In this document: positions 62,001 through 64,000 of the stretch, in pieces | Position numbering within the stretch: the first letter of the stretch is position 1 | How the letters are laid out: each line of letters begins with the position of its first letter | Source of the DNA: Pedobacter sp. Bi126 | GTDB taxonomy: Bacteria; Bacteroidota; Bacteroidia; Sphingobacteriales; Sphingobacteriaceae | Direction: 5' to 3' | NCBI RefSeq assembly: GCF_918698245.1 | Contig: NZ_CAKKMS010000003.1 | Location: 62,001-126,000 of the forward strand | DNA length: 64,000 bases | The notes under the pieces: model-generated | What the model was told of the DNA's origin: nothing | What the model saw: the letters and a program-made list of their open reading frames with translations, nothing else | Database searches by the model: none | Made by a program: the position numbers and the translations under genes

Positions 62001-62493
62001 TTTCCGCTGGAGTTTTGGCGTAATGCAAAGTTTCTGGAAAAACAGAAAAACACTGCTAAACAAGAAATATGGTTACTTTGGGATGGTAGGAATGCCAAAT
62101 ATTTTGATCTATCAGATCATTTTGCCGCTATTTTCTCCACTTGCCGATCTTTTTATGTTCATCTCGTTAATTAGTGGTCTATTTTCGTTAAGTGCTATAA
62201 ATAATTTAACCCTAACCGGATTTTCAGGAATTTTAAGCCTGCATAACGGTTTTGGCCAGGTACTTTTCTATTATATCATCTTTATTGTTGTAGATATGAT
62301 TTTTGCTGCAATCGCCTTCCGCATGGAAAAAGAAAAATACACGAATTTACTTTACATATTCCCACAGCGGTTTTTCTGGCGACAATTAATGTATATTGTA
62401 CTATTCCGTTCGTTCAGAAAAGCCATAAAAGGGGAACTGGAAACCTGGGGAACGTTAAAGCGGACAGGAAACGTTAAGGAGCAATTGGCGTAA
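59089..62493 (+). CDS. fusion: GH18-like domain, NodB polysaccharide deacetylase and GT2 synthase
   Basis: A 1134-residue protein. A transmembrane segment (about 24-42) leads to a GH18-like domain at about 100-400, with YSGINIDFEEL (205-215, Glu213 is the candidate acid). A NodB deacetylase domain at about 480-675 follows, with TFDDGPDP (Asp488, Asp489), HTFFHPDM (His539, His543) and FRAPFNAD. A transmembrane pair at 700-735 leads to a GT2 domain at about 755-1000 with DDGSKDKT, DADTQ (842-846), AEDCDL and QRFRW (970-974). It ends in four or more spans. All parts of a synthesis, deacetylation and trimming system for a poly-N-acetylhexosamine are in one chain. Confidence 0.88.
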   Translation: MSGKQIFQTETKRRWHTFTWVSRTFFLVFIIAIICVVYTLSSVQAPNLPFINTNTPLTQKQLEKLKKSQQYKDFTIEKSKLQKIKKDREYRILSHRGNSKRINMAFYVSWAASKESSISDLKRNISHLDMVATESFFLNGDSIVDKADTAALKVIHAGKKSAIAVVSNYNKDHWDGAAVRRLLNDQSAQQKLIYDLIAITKKYGYSGINIDFEELNLQNSDSFNAFMKNLYTQFHTEKLIVSQDISPENDDYKPEILQKYNDYLVLMAYDQHTEQSNAGDISHQEWVEEKLDDICSKVDASKVILALACYGYDWPKNSIGQPVTYEQAMTMAVNYKSKINYNPASANLNYTYNDGSGIKHEVYFTDAATYFNLIRKADDWDIAGVALWRLGSEDKRLWSFISNDLSLDTLKKKPFDLRKIASLNMGGISYLGDGEILDLISTPTPGSVKFTLNKDNFSIADQKYIRLPEQYVIKRFGEADKKIALTFDDGPDPVYTPQVLNILKREKVPGCFFVVGIMAEQNMELLRQEYNDGYEIGNHTFFHPDMSAIGPRRVKFELNATRRLIEAVTGHSTILFRAPFNADAEPQNISEILPVAQSRKENYINIGEYIDPEDWQPGKTADQIFNEVVKQQDNGNILLLHDAGGNREATVAALPRIIKFFKAKGYTFTTVGDLMGKKRSELMPAVKSMANSGFSGSGDYFFINFFYYGNMILNIVFSVAIVLAILRTIFIAYLAIRQRKRAKQNVSKLVVNPSEKVSIIIPAYNEEVTAVQTINSLLKTTYPDFELIFVDDGSKDKTFEIINEHFGNHPQVKVFRKANGGKASALNYGISKATSEFVVCIDADTQLKDDAVTELMRYFYSDQIAAVAGTVKVGNANNIITKWQSIEYITAQNMDRRAFDLLNTITVVPGAIGAFRKNVILEIGGFTIDTLAEDCDLTMRILKAGYRVKNCDTAIAYTEAPETVNMLLKQRFRWSFGVMQSFWKNRKTLLNKKYGYFGMVGMPNILIYQIILPLFSPLADLFMFISLISGLFSLSAINNLTLTGFSGILSLHNGFGQVLFYYIIFIVVDMIFAAIAFRMEKEKYTNLLYIFPQRFFWRQLMYIVLFRSFRKAIKGELETWGTLKRTGNVKEQLA

Positions 62494-62511
62494 TGCTTCT
62501 CATCAAGATAT

Positions 62512-62606
62512 CGTCATTGCGAGAAGGCTTTTTCAGCCGACGAAGCAATCTTACAACTATCGCTAGTAGCGAGCGCATTAAGATTGCTTCGTGCCTCGCA
62601 ATGACG
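62512..62606. repeat. hairpin element, CGTCATTGCGAG family, second copy
   Basis: Starts CGTCATTGCGAG at 62512 and ends at 62606 with a right arm identical to 31481-31505. The left arm carries an insert of about 17 bases (GAAGGCTTTTTCAGCCGA). The loop again holds TTACAACTAT and GCATTAA. Confidence 0.75.
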
Positions 62607-62624
62607 ACCATTCTATTAGGATCT

Positions 62625-62690
62625 GTCAATGGTAGCCTGTCGAAGGGCTGGCTAAAATGCAATGTAAAGCATTTCGACAAACTCTATATG
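62625..62690. repeat. AGCCTGTCGAA-type repeat, degenerate copy
   Basis: GTCAATGGTAGCCTGTCGAA at 62625 matches the left arm of 4816-4884 and GCATTTCGACA near 62669 matches its right arm. It sits right behind the element 62512-62606. Confidence 0.6.
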
Positions 62691-62786
62691 AACGCTCCGA
62701 ATCAAAATTTAATATTATTGCACACAACCCAAAGAAAAACATAAACAATTCATAACAAGCTATTTAAAAAAACATTATTATTGTTT

Positions 62787-63245
62787 ATGGAAAAATCTAA
62801 CCAAACTATATTTTCCTTTAAACAGGTTTTATTGATTGCGCTTATTGCTGGAACATTAGATGGATTGGCAGCAGTTATATTTTTAGGAAAGATGAATTTT
62901 ATGGGGGTATTTCAGTATATCTCCAGCGCTATTATGGGGCCAAATGCTTTTGCTGGAGGGACTAAAACAGCCCTAATAGGTTTAGCATTCCACTACTTTA
63001 TTGCTTTTTGCTTCACCCTGATTTTTACTATTGCATCAATAAAAACACCTGTTTTACGAAAGAATATCATCCTATCAGGAGTAATTTACGGGATTATCGT
63101 TTGGACGATCATGACCCTCTTGATTGTTCCATTAACCAAAATACCTGCAGCACCGTTTCATTATGAACGGGCGATTTTAAATGCGGTAATACTGATTTTT
63201 TGCATAGGCTTACCGATTTCTTACTTAACCGCCCGAAAATTCTAG
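62787..63245 (+). CDS. small four-span membrane protein
   Basis: A 152-residue membrane protein with four spans at about 12-30, 60-78, 92-112 and 125-145. LIALIAGTLDGLAAVIF near the start and GTKTALIGLAFHYFIAFCF resemble the YagU/DUF1440 group, but the match is loose. ATG 62787 is preferred to TTG 62781. It converges on ispF with a 6-base gap. The function is unknown. Confidence 0.6.
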   Translation: MEKSNQTIFSFKQVLLIALIAGTLDGLAAVIFLGKMNFMGVFQYISSAIMGPNAFAGGTKTALIGLAFHYFIAFCFTLIFTIASIKTPVLRKNIILSGVIYGIIVWTIMTLLIVPLTKIPAAPFHYERAILNAVILIFCIGLPISYLTARKF

Positions 63246-63251
63246 TACGAA

Positions 63252-63731
63252 TTAAGGTTTTTCTATCAGGCAAACGGCATAAGAAACAACACCTTCTTCC
63301 CTGCCGATAAATCCCATTTGCTCATTGGTAGTGGCTTTTATCGAAATATCTTCGGTAGAAATTCCAATCGCTTCAGCAATATTTTGCTGCATAGCAGGAA
63401 TATGAGGGTTAATTTTTGGCGCTTCTAAACAAAGCATCGCATCTATATTCCCAATTTGCCATCCTTTTTCGGTCAACAATTTAACCGTTTCCTTCAATAA
63501 AACGAGGCTACTGATGCCTTTCCACCTATCATCTGTATTCTTAAAATGGAAACCAATATCGCGAAGGTTGGCTGCCCCTAAAAGCGCATCGCAGATGGCG
63601 TGAAGCAAAACATCGGCATCCGAATGCCCAAAAGCGCCTTTATGATGATCTAATGTAACTCCACCAACAACAAAAGGATGCTGATCTTTTAGCTGATGTA
63701 CATCGAATCCGAAACCTACTCTAATTTTCAT
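63252..63731 (-). CDS. ispF: 2-C-methyl-D-erythritol 2,4-cyclodiphosphate synthase
   Basis: A 159-residue enzyme of the MEP isoprenoid pathway that closes the cyclodiphosphate. FGFDVHQL (Asp and His zinc ligands) and GHSDADVLLHAICDALLGA are the hallmark motifs. TTNEQMGFIGREEGV lies at the C-terminus. The length is normal. It follows the PorV-like gene on the same strand. Confidence 0.96.
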   Translation of the reverse strand: MKIRVGFGFDVHQLKDQHPFVVGGVTLDHHKGAFGHSDADVLLHAICDALLGAANLRDIGFHFKNTDDRWKGISSLVLLKETVKLLTEKGWQIGNIDAMLCLEAPKINPHIPAMQQNIAEAIGISTEDISIKATTNEQMGFIGREEGVVSYAVCLIEKP

Positions 63732-63735
63732 GGGT

Positions 63736-63780
63736 ATTTAGGTTAATTGTTTAAACACGTTAATCTGTTAATTATAAACT
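63736..63780. repeat. short 8-base periodic tract
   Basis: TTAA recurs at about 8-base steps: GGTTAATT, GTTTAAAC, CGTTAATC, TGTTAATT. It resembles the TTAACC part of 51523-51602. It lies between ispF and the PorV-like gene. Confidence 0.45.
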
Positions 63781-63792
63781 GATCGCTTAAAA

Positions 63793-64000
63793 TTACTTTT
63801 TAACAATTTTTTTGTCGCCAAAGTTAAACAATAGACCAAAACGTAAGGTATTTGCAAGTGGACTTGTTTGTGCATTTGCAATCAAATAAGAGAAATCTAT
63901 ATTAAAAACGTTGTATTTTAATCCAAGGCCCAAAGTAAAGTAGCGGCTATCGCCTTTCATTGGGCTCTGATAGTTGTAACCTGCTCTCACTGCAAACTGT
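63793..64000 (-). CDS. PorV-like type IX secretion outer-membrane protein, 5' part missing
   Basis: The C-terminal 68 residues of a beta-barrel protein, the start of which lies beyond base 64000. The frame is open to the window edge. VRAGYNYQSPMKGDSRYFT, LGLGLKYNVFNIDFSYLIA, then SPLANTLRFGLLFNFG near the C-terminus match the last strands of PorV (LptO), the outer-membrane partner of the type IX secretion pore that shuttles cargo. Too short to exclude a relative such as PorQ. Confidence 0.6.
   Translation of the reverse strand, partial: QFAVRAGYNYQSPMKGDSRYFTLGLGLKYNVFNIDFSYLIANAQTSPLANTLRFGLLFNFGDKKIVKK

Noticed and set aside
62493-62744. An 83-codon frame after the GH18-NodB-GT2 gene
   Set aside because: It is made of the two repeat elements at 62512-62606 and 62625-62690 read in one frame.
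1-64000. CRISPR arrays, tRNA or rRNA genes
   Set aside because: No evenly spaced direct repeats with unique spacers and no cloverleaf-like CCA-ended sequence were found. The periodic tracts lack fixed unit sequences and spacers.

Overview
The window looks like a stretch of a Sphingobacteriaceae-type Bacteroidota chromosome, close to Pedobacter in style. Three things point there. Base composition is low in GC and spacers are short. Several spacers carry TAnnTTTG boxes, the -7 element of Bacteroidota promoters, and Shine-Dalgarno sequences are scarce. The gene families are also typical: DUF4251, DUF2027-Smr, a glutaminyl cyclase lipoprotein, a tricorn-like S41 protease, and a 3'-terminal fragment resembling the type IX secretion protein PorV. 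I see no rRNA, tRNA, CRISPR array, phage or transposase gene.

Layout. 1-6.3 kb: a TPR protein cut by the window edge, a glycosyltransferase, RNase HII, a TfoX-N protein, two exported proteins, glutaminyl cyclase and YraN. 6.5-17.9 kb, mostly minus strand: primase DnaG, an SGNH hydrolase, a beta-lactamase-fold serine hydrolase, an M20 amidohydrolase, a SPOR protein and SecA. 18-31 kb: a cupin protein, DUF2027-Smr, RsgA, fumarase C, a run of small exported proteins with an S1/P1 nuclease and a low-molecular-weight tyrosine phosphatase, ThuA, a ceramidase-like membrane protein, a GH29 fucosidase, a rhomboid protease and a methyltransferase. 31.5-45.4 kb: a tricorn-like protease, two glycosyltransferases, a DJ-1/PfpI protein, a cryptic kinase-like protein, a second serine hydrolase, tandem LpxL-type acyltransferases and TypA/BipA. 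45.7-49.8 kb: small proteins, then an MBOAT plus SGNH-like pair that looks like a polysaccharide O-acylation module.

50.8-56.0 kb holds the most system-like region. Five co-directional genes encode an alpha/beta-hydrolase, an ATP-grasp ligase with a histone-H1-like Lys/Ala/Pro tail, a YbdK-type carboxylate-amine ligase, a class I glutamine amidotransferase-like protein and a second, divergent ATP-grasp-like protein. Together they look like a pathway that forms and edits amide bonds in an unidentified small peptide or peptide-like metabolite. A second esterase diverges from the same promoter region.

56.3-64 kb: a FeoB-associated Cys-rich peptide, a Crp/Fnr regulator, YceI, pirin, a 1134-residue GH18-NodB deacetylase-GT2 fusion (a one-protein exopolysaccharide machine), a small membrane protein, IspF and the PorV-like fragment.

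The spacers are rich in structure. There are at least four kinds of short non-coding repeat: hairpins with CGTCATTGCGAG ends, GTCAT(T/C)CTGA elements, CACAGAG-type tracts, and unusual degenerate tracts with a strict 7- or 8-base period that often face an inverted partner. Several perfect palindromes sit at or near start codons (2089-2110, 36283-36307, 45579-45596) and may be operators.
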